Below, piece after piece: positions 36,337-45,567 of a stretch of 64,000 nt of DNA (position 1 is the first letter of the stretch; each line of letters starts with the position of its first letter). The stretch is taken from NCBI RefSeq assembly GCF_000019525.1, contig NC_010506.1, positions 1,798,001 to 1,862,000 of the forward strand, in the 5' to 3' direction. Source of the stretch: Shewanella woodyi ATCC 51908. GTDB taxonomy: Bacteria > Pseudomonadota > Gammaproteobacteria > Enterobacterales > Shewanellaceae. The position numbers and the translations under genes were made by a program. Under the pieces are notes generated by a model that was not told the DNA's origin, searched no databases, and saw nothing but the letters and a program-made list of their open reading frames with translations.

Positions 36337-37116
36337 TTAGAGTAGCTCTGCGACGATAAGTTTTAATAGAAAGGTTTCGCGTACAATGGAGAGGCCTTTT
36401 TTGTCGCTGTTGGCGAGAGTGTGCTCGTTATGCTTAATGGCCTCATGGATGTTTATCCACACTGGAGTCATGCCATTTTGGATCTCATGAGCCTCTAACT
36501 TAGTTTCCCCGAGCTCTGGGTGGATATCACAGATAAAGCAGTAGGACTCCATATGCACAATGTCGAAATCACCTTTATACCAAGGCCGAAACTCCTCATA
36601 AAGCCCGAACTCCTGTAACACTTCGATGTGCTGTGCTCCAGTCTCCTCCTCAAGCTCACGAATGAGCCCCGCCTCTATTGACTCGCCCTCATCGACTCCG
36701 CCACCGGGAAGACTGTAATCATGGTAACGTTCGGTGTAGAGCATTAATACCAATCAATATAAAGATTTGATCGCTCAGCGAGAGTTTAGCGGTTCTGAGG
36801 CAAGACAACGAGTGAAGAGCATAGTTATTCTACGGTTAAGCTTGTTAACACAGCATCAGCACCGCTAAAACTCGCCTGTAAGGAGTGTTTTTGGCTGCCT
36901 ACTTCTGCGTTGAATGAACTCACAAGGGAACAACCATTCCATCATCCATTCGCCTTGAATTAGTTTGCCAAAAGACACTCTGAGTAGATCAACTTCTTAT
37001 ACTGATTGGTATAAGTTCTCACCATCAAGAATGATGCCACGGGCCGCTTTTCGGGTGAAACTTTTACCTTCACGTGATTGGATATTTGGGTGTGTGCTTG
37101 AGGCTAATAAACGCAT
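36337..37116 (-). pseudogene. Nudix hydrolase gene split by a MITE
   Basis: The N-terminal 35 codons (37116 to 37012: MRLLASSTHPNIQS to GIILDGENL) and the remaining 135 codons (from 36744 down to 36337) are separated by a 264-bp MITE. Removing the element and one TAA duplication restores an uninterrupted 170-residue Nudix protein, ...DGENL-MLYTERYHDYSLPGGG. The Nudix box GGGVDEGESIEAGLIRELEE matches the consensus. The MITE brings an in-frame stop four codons after the junction. The C-terminal part could only be made from a new start (TTG 36753 or ATG 36744) and would lack the first strands. Confidence 0.92.
36748..37011. mobile_element. MITE, 264 bp, inserted in the Nudix gene
   Basis: Terminal inverted repeats TACCAATCAATATAAAGATT (left) and ACTTCTTATACTGATTGGTA (right), flanked by direct TAA at 36745-36747 and 37012-37014. 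No ORF of its own. Precise excision would leave the Nudix frame intact, which proves this is an insertion and gives exact ends for the family. Confidence 0.93.
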
Positions 37117-37250
37117 ATGAAGATCTAATGTCAGAGTGAAGGCAAAGGGGGATACCTAGATAGTCGTTTAAAACGAATCTAGGCCTTGAATCTTTATTCG
37201 TCATCCTGAACTTGTTTCAGGATCCAGCTTGAGTTTTTAAGCTGTTATCG

Positions 37251-37490
37251 TTAAAGGACTAATTCAAGCTCTAGCTCAATGTCAGTGCAGTGTTTTTTGC
37301 AGAACACACCGTATTTTTTCTCAGTGTCTTTTTCGGTAGGGACGATTAAAGTCAGTGGCTGTTTACAGGTCTCACACTGTACAGTGTTGCCTTTAAACAG
37401 GCGCTTTATCAGGTTTTTCTGTTCATTAAACGACTTAGCAGTTGTCTTATTGATAATTGAAAAGTCGATTTTGTTAGTCTCAGTGGTCAT
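37251..37490 (-). CDS. Small zinc-ribbon-like conserved hypothetical protein
   Basis: 79 residues, highly charged, no signal peptide. CETCKQPL and FCKKHC give a CxxC...C..HC set that could bind one zinc. The N-terminal half is basic and helical (KSFNEQKNLIKRLFKGN). It is divergent from rsmS, 154 bases away. Function unknown; a nucleic-acid or protein adaptor role is only a guess. Confidence 0.7.
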   Translation of the reverse strand: MTTETNKIDFSIINKTTAKSFNEQKNLIKRLFKGNTVQCETCKQPLTLIVPTEKDTEKKYGVFCKKHCTDIELELELVL

Positions 37491-37644
37491 AAATATTCGT
37501 GATTAACTTAGCTATAGCGGCATTATACCCAAGGGGTTGTAGAATGCGAGAGATAAGCGTTAAAGCAGCTATTAGCTGTTTTTTCTTGTTAACTGGCCTT
37601 AGAATATTGGTTCAAGTAAATTAAAGACCAGTAATAGGTAAAAA

Positions 37645-37815
37645 ATGATGGCGACAGATACTCCTAAAAGCTCAATCGACAGTGCCAGCGATGAAGTTAA
37701 GCTCGCGGTAGATCTTATCTATCTGCTTGAAAGCCATAATATCGATCCCCAAGTTGCACTATCAGCCATCGAGATTGTGGCATCAGATCTTAAAGCTAAG
37801 CTTGTAAAGGCATAG
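37645..37815 (+). CDS. rsmS: RsmS/YbaM family small regulatory protein
   Basis: 56 codons, recognised by eye on the plus strand. The core ASDEVKLAVDLIYLLE and ALSAIEIVASDLKAKL match YbaM/RsmS (DUF2496), which in E. coli reads DDVKLAVDLIVLLE. RsmS was described as a pleiotropic regulator acting through the Rsm/Csr system in Pectobacterium. A CsrA paralog lies 10 kb to the left, but no direct link is visible. Two in-frame ATGs begin at 37645. Confidence 0.85.
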   Translation: MMATDTPKSSIDSASDEVKLAVDLIYLLESHNIDPQVALSAIEIVASDLKAKLVKA

Positions 37816-37909
37816 AGCTCCTCTCCAAGATAAAATCATTATGCTATCAAACTGTTAAGTTGATGGGCGAGTCAAAAGGCTCACCAACTCAGGCTAACTT
37901 TATATTTTA

Positions 37910-38026
37910 TTAAACTGGCAAGTGTCCTACTTTAACTAAGATGATGGTCTCCTCTTTAACAAAAGGGTGATGTTGGCTCATGTGCGGGCTACGTATCCAA
38001 GTGTTTGCTGGGTATTGTCCATACAT
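37910..38026 (-). pseudogene. 3' remnant of a ChrR-like cupin gene (island boundary scar)
   Basis: A 38-codon open stretch reads YPANTWIRSPHMSQHHPFV then EETIILVKVGHLPV and a stop. This is the C-terminal strand pattern of ChrR-like cupins (TWIR.P..S.H.P......VKxGHL). A stop precedes it two codons before the ATG, and nothing homologous lies upstream. The rest of the gene has been lost where the AT-rich accessory island begins. Confidence 0.7.
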
Positions 38027-38401
38027 GCCTCAATAAAAGTTACAGCTACAGACATTCGAAGTTTACTTTGGGCATTTTTATCATTACTACTTTGTGAGTA
38101 AACCCCATCCGACGAATGATATTACGCGTTTAGTAGTCATTCATTTAACATCAAAATCCGAGCTTTTTCATTAGGGAATGGATACTTTTATGAAAAGTAT
38201 GAATACTCCTAAGCAGAAGTTTCTATATTCCCAAAACCTAGTTGTTTATGATTTTAAAAAAATATTTGCGTCTTCCGATAGCACAAAATCTCGAATGTGC
38301 AACTATTTTTAGTGTGCAAATTGTAATATTTGTTTACATTTTGGTGGTTGTGTGTAATCGTTTTGGTGCGCTCATCAGAAGGAGTTTCTGGGTAAGGGAT
38401 T
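38027..38401. other. Intergenic region at the left edge of the accessory island
   Basis: 375 AT-rich bases. The only ORF of note, 44 codons from ATG 38178, has no proper ribosome-binding spacing and no recognisable content. No tRNA or direct-repeat attachment site was seen. Confidence 0.5.
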
Positions 38402-38684
38402 ATGGTTAGTCAATGGATTTCAATTTTTGCTTTATTTTTATCATCACTAATATGTCTTGATAATGCTTATGCTGGACCAAATTCAGGCTATCAATGTCGT
38501 GAAGCTGAAATAGGTGCTGGTAATCATGGTCTGGTAGCTGCTCATCTCCTTTCAAATTTTACTTTCGTTACAGGTAAAACCAATATTCAACTACGTATTT
38601 TCCATTAGCGTGAAGGAGTGTGGCTTCATATTATATGGAGTAATTTTTTACTTAAATTTTAATTTAGAAAATGAGACCTTTTAA
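38402..38684 (+). pseudogene. Truncated/frameshifted small secreted paralog
   Basis: Open for 68 codons (to 38608): signal peptide MVSQWISIFALFLSSLICLDNAYAG-like, one Cys, then AHLLSNFTFVTGKTNIQLRIF, which fits the helix-plus-strand core of the small secreted family at 45685-53969. After the stop, another frame continues SVKECGFILYGVIFYL to 38684, exactly where the family has its Cys and last strand. The middle of the protein looks deleted as well. Best read as a decayed family member upstream of the RHS gene. Confidence 0.5.
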
Positions 38685-38810
38685 TAAAAAAAATTAGGGG
38701 GTTAGAGGTTAAACGAATGCCGGGAGTTTACCTTAAGTTGTGCGTTGCCTTTATTTAATAGTTAAATACCGCAAGGCTAGACAGGGATAGTATTATTTTT
38801 GAGGTTAATT

Positions 38811-41800
38811 ATGTGGAATGTTCGCAATATATATATAATAAAAAAAGTTATGGTTATTGCCTTGTTAGTGCTTATCTCGTTACCAGTACTATCTGAGAAT
38901 GATGGGGACGATGAAGAGCTTAACAACAATGAATTTTTGAATGACTCTTTTATCAAAAAATTGACCCCGAATTATGGACTCAGTTTTCACTCCAGTGATT
39001 TGATGGGGGAGAAATATGATATTGCTAATGGTCTGTTAACGTTTCACCGAACTGATGCAAATATTCCCGGGAACTCAGGCTTACAAGTCGCGTACAACAC
39101 TTCATTTACGGTTGATAGGCCAGAAATTACAGGCTGGAAAGAGGAGCTTCCTCGAATTGAATTTCAAATGGTAAGAAGTTACGGGCAAGCTGAAGATTTT
39201 TATTTTGCTGAAGCATGGAAGTCGAACAGTAACAATCGTTGTTCTGGCTTACAACATTTACGGGGGATTACTGCTTCTTATGATGATGAAAATGGTAACA
39301 GTACTAATGTTCGTCTTCGTGGTGATAGGTATTCTTCTGGATTAAGACTTATCATTCCCAATAAGGTCTCTAGTATCTTGATGTATCCTAGCCCAAATCA
39401 ATTGGAAGATTTACCACAAGGTACACGCTATTCAACGAATAATGATTGGGTTATATCTTGCTTTACAACAGGTGGAAATGAAGGCTTTTTAGCGACAAGT
39501 CCAGAAGGGGTCAAGTACTATTTAGATGAGTATAAGTTTTATAAATATGAACTGAATAGTAATACATCTGAGATTTCATTACCGAGTCGTGGTGGCTCCA
39601 GTTCATATCGTAAAGTAAAACATGCCTTATATGCTTCTAAGGTAGAGGACAGGTTTGGTAATGTTGTTGAATATCAATATAATGATAAAAAAGAGCTCAT
39701 AAAAATTGTATCTAATGATGGAAGGGAAGTTACTGTTGAACGACCATCAAACTCAGTTAAATTAATTAAATCATCAGGCAAAGTGTGGAAATATGTGTCT
39801 GGAGGCTCTTACACTACAAATACCTCTCTTTTAGAGGTGACTATGCCTGATGGGAGAAAGTGGAATTACGATCTTCATTATGTTGACGAGCCGGATGATC
39901 AAGAAGATTCTTGTAGCTCTTCTATAAGCCCTACTTTGGAGGAGATGAATGTCACTCACCCTGATGGCTCGTCTGCTATTTTCTACTTTGGTGCTAGGGA
40001 GTTCTTTAGGGCTAATGTTAAGTGGTGGTTTCTAAAAAGCCTTTATGATTACAATGATCTTCCTGACCACACCTGTACTAACAATTATGCGTTAGTAAAG
40101 AAAAAGTTGAATGTTTTAAGTGAGGAATATGTATGGCGGTATTCATACTCTGAAAATTCTGGTCACTATAGAGGGAAAACTAGAGAGCGATTCCAAGATT
40201 TAGAGGGCGATATTCCAAATAATATAGACAGGCTCTTACATAGAACGACCACAGTTACAAACCCCGACCTATCAAAAATAGTTTATTACGTAAATAGGGA
40301 TTCTTGGTCATGGAAAGAGGGGAAAATTGAAGCAGTAGAAAAACTTGATGGAAATAATACTTTAGTAGAGCAAGTTCAATATGAATTTGATGCTCCAGAG
40401 TACAATGGATACCCCGTGAATAGTGATTTTTATAATAATTATTCAAAGCGGGCAAATGGGATCAAAACTAAAACGACCTCTATTTATGATGACGATGTAT
40501 TCGTAAGTGATGTAGTTGAGTTTAATAAATTTGGTCGTCCTTTGATAACTTCAGAGTCCTCAACGGTATTTTCTGAGAAAAAATACAGGAAAGTAGAGTA
40601 CCAACACGATAAAAATAACTGGGTACTCAATTTACCCACTAAACAATATGTATCAAGCACCTCTAGTTTTGGAGAGCCCTATAAAGAAACAACATACAAT
40701 AATAGCTTGTTACCCTATCAGAAAAAGTTATTTGGTCGTTTAGTTTCAACCAATACCTATCACGCTGACGGTAATCTTAAGAAAACAACTTTTAGTGGCT
40801 TAAACCGTTATGAGCAGTTTGATGATTACTATCGCGGTAAAGCCCGTAAAATCACTATGCCTTGCGCAACCACAAATGGTTGTAATACAGCAAATGGCAG
40901 CACCACTAATACAGTCATTGCTAAGCTAGAAGTTAATAGTGATGGCACCACAAAAAGTGTGACTGATTTTAATGGCCATAAAACCAGTTATAGCTATAAC
41001 CCAATTGGTTGGTTAACTAAGATTGATTATGTCAATGGTGACTGGTCTGACAAAATCATCAAATACGCTCAGGTGACCACTGCAAATGATGGTATCACCG
41101 GTAGCGGTATCGCAGTTGGCCAACTTAAACAAACCATTACTCAAGGCAATTTTGAGCAGAAAATCTATCATGATGGTCTGTTACGCCCAACCTTCACGCG
41201 AACAAGAGATAAAGCCAACAGTGACACTATCAGTTACCAACGTACTGAGTATGACCATGAAAACCGCCCAACACTGCAATCCTTCCCAAGTAGTAATGCA
41301 AGTGCGACAACTGGCACGGTAACAACATATGATGCTCTAGGTCGTGTAATTGGGACCTTGCGTCAAAGCGATAATGCCGCTAGTAGTATCGAATACTTAA
41401 GTGGTAACAAACAAAGAGTCACCGATGCTAAAGGCAATGTGACTACAACAACCTATCTGGCGTATGGTAGCCCCAGTTATGACAAGCCAACGTTTATAGA
41501 TGCCCCAGACAGTGAGGATACCAGCATTGCCTACAACAAATTCGGTCAGATTAAAACAATTACCCAAGGAGAGGTGACCGAAAAGCGCTTATATGATGGT
41601 TATCAACAACTGTGTAAAACCTATCGTCCTGAAACGGGAGTAACTGCTTATGGTTACAACACACAGCGCCAGCCTATTTGGCGTGCTGAGGGGACTGATG
41701 GAGGTCATGTTAGCTGCACGCCATCATCGGTGCCTGCATCACATAAAGTGATTATTGGTTATGACAATCTAGGACAATTAAGAACTGAAAACTTCCCCGA

Positions 41801-43082
41801 CACCACACCTGATAATACCTATGGTTATGATGCGAATGGTAATCTTGCAAGTCTGACCTCAGGCAGTGGTAGCAGCGCCATTAGTTGGAGCTACCTGTAC
41901 AACTCACTTAACCTGATAGATAAAGAAACCCTATCCATCGACGGCAAAAGTTTTGTGTTGGATTGGGAGTATAACAGCTTAGGAAACGTAGACTCCTTAA
42001 CGTATCCTTCAGGAAGGCCTATTAGTTTTGCCCCGAATGCTTTAGGGCAGCCAACCAAGGCGAGTGAAGGGGTTATCAATTACGCCAGTGATATAGAATA
42101 CCATCCCAACGGCCAGTTAAAACAGCTGACCTATGGTAATGGGATGGTGCGTAATGTGGCTTTAGATACCACAGGGCGTATCGATGCCATCACTGATGCT
42201 AAGGGAAGCGCTTATCAACTGAACTTAGATCCAAGTTATGACTTAAACGATAACATTCATAGTGTTATCGACTGGGTTGACCGCAGCAATGATATCGACA
42301 ACATGAGTTATGACGGCCTAGACCGTTTAAAGTCTGCTGATGGTAAGTGGGGCACTGGCAATTACACTTATGATGGATTAGGTAATATCAAAACCCGCAG
42401 TATCAGTGGTTCATCGATTACTTACCACTACAATACGCTCAATCGCCTCGACAAACTTAGTGGAGCTTATGCCTACAACTATGCATACGATACCCGCGGT
42501 AACGTGACTCACAATGGTCGCTATGGCTTAGGTTTTAACCGTGCGAATCAAGTCACCACAGCCAAAGGTATCCCTTACCGTTACGATGGCCACAATCGCC
42601 GAGTATCAAAAAAAGCTGATGAATACAGTATTTATAGTCAAGCAGGTCAGCTACTTTATCGACAAAAAGACAATGGTGATAAAACCGATACTCTCTACTT
42701 AGGTAAGCAGTTAATTGCAGAGGTTGAGCATAGAGGCACTTATACTCCCCCAGCACCCAAACCGAGCATTAGTCTTATCTTTTCTGGCGGGGGAAGCAGT
42801 GGTGGGGATTGCCCTAAAGGGTTTGTGTGTGAATCGGCAAGTGCCATACCGACTCTTCCCCCAGCTGATGCGTACACATTGTCATGGACAACAAGCAATG
42901 CCGATAGCTGTACTGGTAAGGTCTTTAGAAATGGCTCTTTACACTCAACACTTTCAGGCATCAGCAATACGGGGATTTACTTCGAAAATGAAGGTGCGGG
43001 CTATGGAGCGGAGCTAACCTGTAGTAGCAGTGGTGGCACTACGACTAAATTTGCGTATGCAGGCAATGGAGATGAATACTAA
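38811..43082 (+). CDS. YD/RHS-repeat protein, shell part of a split RHS toxin
   Basis: About 1423 residues from ATG 38811 (GAGG eight bases upstream); a later ATG inside the signal region is possible. Signal peptide core VMVIALLVLISLPVLS. Residues about 60-560 are the N-terminal strand-rich part seen in secreted YD proteins. From about 570 come many YD repeats (YDALGRV, YDANGNLASL, YDGLGNIKTR, YDTRGNVTHNG). It stops short of the RHS core. After TLYLGKQLIAEVE it runs into an Ig-like domain (LSWTTSNADSC, two or more Cys) and ends. The missing core and toxin are in the next ORF, whose ATG overlaps this stop (TAATG). Confidence 0.88.
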   Translation: MWNVRNIYIIKKVMVIALLVLISLPVLSENDGDDEELNNNEFLNDSFIKKLTPNYGLSFHSSDLMGEKYDIANGLLTFHRTDANIPGNSGLQVAYNTSFTVDRPEITGWKEELPRIEFQMVRSYGQAEDFYFAEAWKSNSNNRCSGLQHLRGITASYDDENGNSTNVRLRGDRYSSGLRLIIPNKVSSILMYPSPNQLEDLPQGTRYSTNNDWVISCFTTGGNEGFLATSPEGVKYYLDEYKFYKYELNSNTSEISLPSRGGSSSYRKVKHALYASKVEDRFGNVVEYQYNDKKELIKIVSNDGREVTVERPSNSVKLIKSSGKVWKYVSGGSYTTNTSLLEVTMPDGRKWNYDLHYVDEPDDQEDSCSSSISPTLEEMNVTHPDGSSAIFYFGAREFFRANVKWWFLKSLYDYNDLPDHTCTNNYALVKKKLNVLSEEYVWRYSYSENSGHYRGKTRERFQDLEGDIPNNIDRLLHRTTTVTNPDLSKIVYYVNRDSWSWKEGKIEAVEKLDGNNTLVEQVQYEFDAPEYNGYPVNSDFYNNYSKRANGIKTKTTSIYDDDVFVSDVVEFNKFGRPLITSESSTVFSEKKYRKVEYQHDKNNWVLNLPTKQYVSSTSSFGEPYKETTYNNSLLPYQKKLFGRLVSTNTYHADGNLKKTTFSGLNRYEQFDDYYRGKARKITMPCATTNGCNTANGSTTNTVIAKLEVNSDGTTKSVTDFNGHKTSYSYNPIGWLTKIDYVNGDWSDKIIKYAQVTTANDGITGSGIAVGQLKQTITQGNFEQKIYHDGLLRPTFTRTRDKANSDTISYQRTEYDHENRPTLQSFPSSNASATTGTVTTYDALGRVIGTLRQSDNAASSIEYLSGNKQRVTDAKGNVTTTTYLAYGSPSYDKPTFIDAPDSEDTSIAYNKFGQIKTITQGEVTEKRLYDGYQQLCKTYRPETGVTAYGYNTQRQPIWRAEGTDGGHVSCTPSSVPASHKVIIGYDNLGQLRTENFPDTTPDNTYGYDANGNLASLTSGSGSSAISWSYLYNSLNLIDKETLSIDGKSFVLDWEYNSLGNVDSLTYPSGRPISFAPNALGQPTKASEGVINYASDIEYHPNGQLKQLTYGNGMVRNVALDTTGRIDAITDAKGSAYQLNLDPSYDLNDNIHSVIDWVDRSNDIDNMSYDGLDRLKSADGKWGTGNYTYDGLGNIKTRSISGSSITYHYNTLNRLDKLSGAYAYNYAYDTRGNVTHNGRYGLGFNRANQVTTAKGIPYRYDGHNRRVSKKADEYSIYSQAGQLLYRQKDNGDKTDTLYLGKQLIAEVEHRGTYTPPAPKPSISLIFSGGGSSGGDCPKGFVCESASAIPTLPPADAYTLSWTTSNADSCTGKVFRNGSLHSTLSGISNTGIYFENEGAGYGAELTCSSSGGTTTKFAYAGNGDEY

Positions 43083-44257
43083 TGAAAATATTAACATTCA
43101 CTCGGTTTGCCATTAATTCATTTGTTGCGTTTGTCCTGTCAGTTGCTTCACTGTCTTTTCAAGCAGAGGCAAGCCAAGGGCAAACGGTATTTATCCCCAT
43201 TGCGGTGGGGGACATCACCACCTTCATTCCCATTATGCCTTCAAGTAGCACTGGGAGTGTGACCAGCACCACGACTGATGGCAGTTATAACCTCAATTGG
43301 TCAGCGGTGACGAATGCAAGTTATTACCAAATCATTATCACCGATGAAGATGGTAAAAAACGCATCATTAAGGTATTCGGAACCAGCTACGACTTGGCTG
43401 GCTTGTCGTTGGGGAGTAATACCATAGAGGTGCAAGCTTGTAATGCCAATCATCAATGTGGTGTGGGGTATCTAGCGGGCACAGTGTCGCGCAGCTCTAA
43501 GGTGACATATCAGCATACCGACATGCTGGGCACACCTGTGATGGAGACCGATGTCGCCGGACAAGTGGTAAGCCGTAGTGTCTATGAGCCATTTGGTAAG
43601 CGCCTTGGCGGTGAGAAAACAGGCATTGGTTATACTGGACACCTGCAAGATGAAGACCTAGGTCTGACCTATATGCAGGCCAGGTACTATGATCCATTGA
43701 TAGGCAGGTTTTATTCGAATGATCCGGTTGGATTTACAGGTGAAGTCGATACATTTAATCGCTATTCTTATGTTGCAAATAACCCTTATAAATATACAGA
43801 CCCTAATGGTCAATCAAAGCGTCGCCTCAGAAACCAAGCAAAGGAAGCTAGGGAGAACAACCAAATTGCAGAAGTTGCAGGTGAAGCGCTTGTTAATATA
43901 TTACCTGAAGGAGCAGTAAAAGATTTTATTCAGGAAAATGTTAATGTAATAAAGGCAAACAATCGAAGAGGCGCATTAAAAAAAGGACAGCAACATGCTC
44001 AGGTTCCTCGAAAGTCTAAAGGGGGAGAAGATATACCTATGAATGAATTAAACCATTCAAGTAGAGGTAAGAATTATAATAAAATTAAGGAAAGTGGTGG
44101 TACAAACCTTGGGCGTAGAGATACTAATTCTAAATCGAGCGTGATGGACCACCCAGATGGTCATAATGATAATAATGCTACACATCATGAAAGCCCTCAT
44201 GTACATGCAACTAACAAAAAAGGCGACTCGATAATCATTGAGTATGAGAATGAATAA
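43082..44257 (+). CDS. RHS-core and toxin part of the split RHS protein, with its own signal peptide
   Basis: 391 residues. Residues 1-31 are a signal peptide (FVLSVASLSFQAEASQG). Residues about 65-135 look like a fibronectin-III-like domain (YNLNWSAVTNASYYQI). Then comes the RHS core YQHTDMLGTPVMETD, YEPFGKRLGG, GYTGHLQDEDLGLTYMQARYY, GRFYSNDPVGFTG and the boundary NPYKYTDPNGQ near residue 235. The variable C-terminus (about 240-391) is basic and ends in a His-rich cluster (DHPDGH, HHESPHVHA), suggestive of a metal-dependent nuclease-type polymorphic toxin; I assign no family. The immunity candidate starts two bases after its stop. Confidence 0.87.
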   Translation: MKILTFTRFAINSFVAFVLSVASLSFQAEASQGQTVFIPIAVGDITTFIPIMPSSSTGSVTSTTTDGSYNLNWSAVTNASYYQIIITDEDGKKRIIKVFGTSYDLAGLSLGSNTIEVQACNANHQCGVGYLAGTVSRSSKVTYQHTDMLGTPVMETDVAGQVVSRSVYEPFGKRLGGEKTGIGYTGHLQDEDLGLTYMQARYYDPLIGRFYSNDPVGFTGEVDTFNRYSYVANNPYKYTDPNGQSKRRLRNQAKEARENNQIAEVAGEALVNILPEGAVKDFIQENVNVIKANNRRGALKKGQQHAQVPRKSKGGEDIPMNELNHSSRGKNYNKIKESGGTNLGRRDTNSKSSVMDHPDGHNDNNATHHESPHVHATNKKGDSIIIEYENE

Positions 44258-44259
44258 CT

Positions 44260-44832
44260 ATGGATATTGTTTACAGTAATGAAACCATTAGAGTTGATGA
44301 GATATTATCAGAACATATCGAAGGCATAGAAGTACTTACCATTGCATGCATAAACAATGATAAAAGTCTGGGGTTTGAGAAAGAAGATATCAACAAGGAA
44401 GTGATGTATGAGTTATTGACCCCTGATTCATATATATATGGGCCAAAAGATAAAGAGCCAACGTATATGAGTGAAGAATTTGATACATTAATATGGAAAA
44501 AAGCAGGAGGCCCCTGTTTGATATTTTCTGTTGTGGAAGAGCAATTCTTAGAAGAGTTAAATCGACTAAAAATGTATAAAAAAAATGAGCTTAAAGCTAA
44601 ATTGAAGAAAATAGATTTTTCCGAAGAACAACCTCTTTTGCAAAAGGTTTATTCTGCAGCTAACGCTTGTCTAGATTCTGGTAGCCTCAAAAAGCTATTG
44701 AGCTTTTGTCGCAACATAACAATTTGGCGGTTTGGTGATCTGGGATTGTATTGTCATGTTCTTTCAACTGATGTTAATGTTGAAAAGTTTATTCCACGAG
44801 GACGAATGGTTGAAGCATTACCTGAGTGGTAG
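44260..44832 (+). CDS. Probable immunity protein for the RHS toxin
   Basis: 190 residues, acidic, no signal peptide, so cytoplasmic. ATG is two bases after the toxin stop, the usual place for the cognate immunity gene. It has an alpha/beta look with a helical middle (FLEELNRLKMYKKNELKAKLKK). It has no family I recognise. The assignment rests on position, size and charge only. Confidence 0.7.
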   Translation: MDIVYSNETIRVDEILSEHIEGIEVLTIACINNDKSLGFEKEDINKEVMYELLTPDSYIYGPKDKEPTYMSEEFDTLIWKKAGGPCLIFSVVEEQFLEELNRLKMYKKNELKAKLKKIDFSEEQPLLQKVYSAANACLDSGSLKKLLSFCRNITIWRFGDLGLYCHVLSTDVNVEKFIPRGRMVEALPEW

Positions 44833-44852
44833 TTTTTCTAATGCATTGAACT

Positions 44853-44906
44853 CAAAGCCCCTTACCAAAAGATAAAGGGGTCAAAGATAAAGATAAAGGG
44901 GTCAAC
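44853..44906. repeat. REP-like repeats after the immunity gene
   Basis: GATAAAGGGGTCAA occurs at 44871 and 44892, with AAAGCCCCTTA just before as a possible stem partner. The AAAGGGGTCA core is the same as in the REPs around the RAYT at 62145 and in the RAYT relic at 45568. Confidence 0.65.
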
Positions 44907-44956
44907 GAAAGATAAACATATCCCTACTGAACAAACAGAAAAAAAGGATAACTAAA

Positions 44957-45553
44957 TTGATATCAGGTTTTCTTATTGTGACCGAAAAGCACATGCCAAT
45001 GTATTATTTGGCAAGTGAGCAATCTAATAAAAGTTTGGAAGTTTCAAATAAAGTGTATTCTGGATGTGGAAGATCTTGGGATTATTGGTTACCAGATAGT
45101 GCGCCAGCAAACGTTAAAAAGCTTACTACAAAAGCCGAAGAAACATACTCTCAAAACTTGATGTACAGCTTGTTTAGTTCAATAGAAGAAGCTAAAACAG
45201 TTTTAGATTGGGTGAACGATAGTGAGGATGAATTTAGTTTCAGTCTGCTAAAGGTTTACTCAGATAAAAAGCCTGACAGTACCGCAATGAAACATGCTGA
45301 ATTTATAGGAGTGGATATAGATTGCAATGGGCATTATCCGATAAAGGAAGAGTTGTTTGCTTCAAAAATAGCTTCTTCAATGCAGTTTGAGTTCGAGGCT
45401 TTTTTCGAATTATTAAACAAGAATGGGTTGTTTGACTCATATTTGGATGCAAAGAAGTTTATGGATTGTTATCTCAGAATTCAGATGGATAAGAATATTG
45501 AGAAATTATCTGAAGATGAAATTTCATATAGCTTTATACATGAAGTGAAATGA
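44957..45553 (+). CDS. Orphan immunity-like protein framed by REP sequences
   Basis: 198 residues from a TTG start with AAGGA nine bases upstream. Soluble, acidic, no signal peptide. Features: MYYLASEQSNKSL, a GCGRSWDYWLPD motif and an acidic helical C-terminus. Nothing recognisable by family. REP-like repeats lie on its left and a RAYT relic on its right, so it may be a displaced or recruited immunity gene. Its end carries a ten-base duplication (TGAAGTGAAA twice). Confidence 0.6.
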   Translation: MISGFLIVTEKHMPMYYLASEQSNKSLEVSNKVYSGCGRSWDYWLPDSAPANVKKLTTKAEETYSQNLMYSLFSSIEEAKTVLDWVNDSEDEFSFSLLKVYSDKKPDSTAMKHAEFIGVDIDCNGHYPIKEELFASKIASSMQFEFEAFFELLNKNGLFDSYLDAKKFMDCYLRIQMDKNIEKLSEDEISYSFIHEVK

Positions 45554-45567
45554 AGTGAAATGTCCGG

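Noticed and set aside
38178..38312. 44-codon ORF in the left part of the island
   Set aside because: AGGGA directly abuts the ATG, the product has no recognisable feature, and the surrounding sequence is AT-rich noncoding in look.
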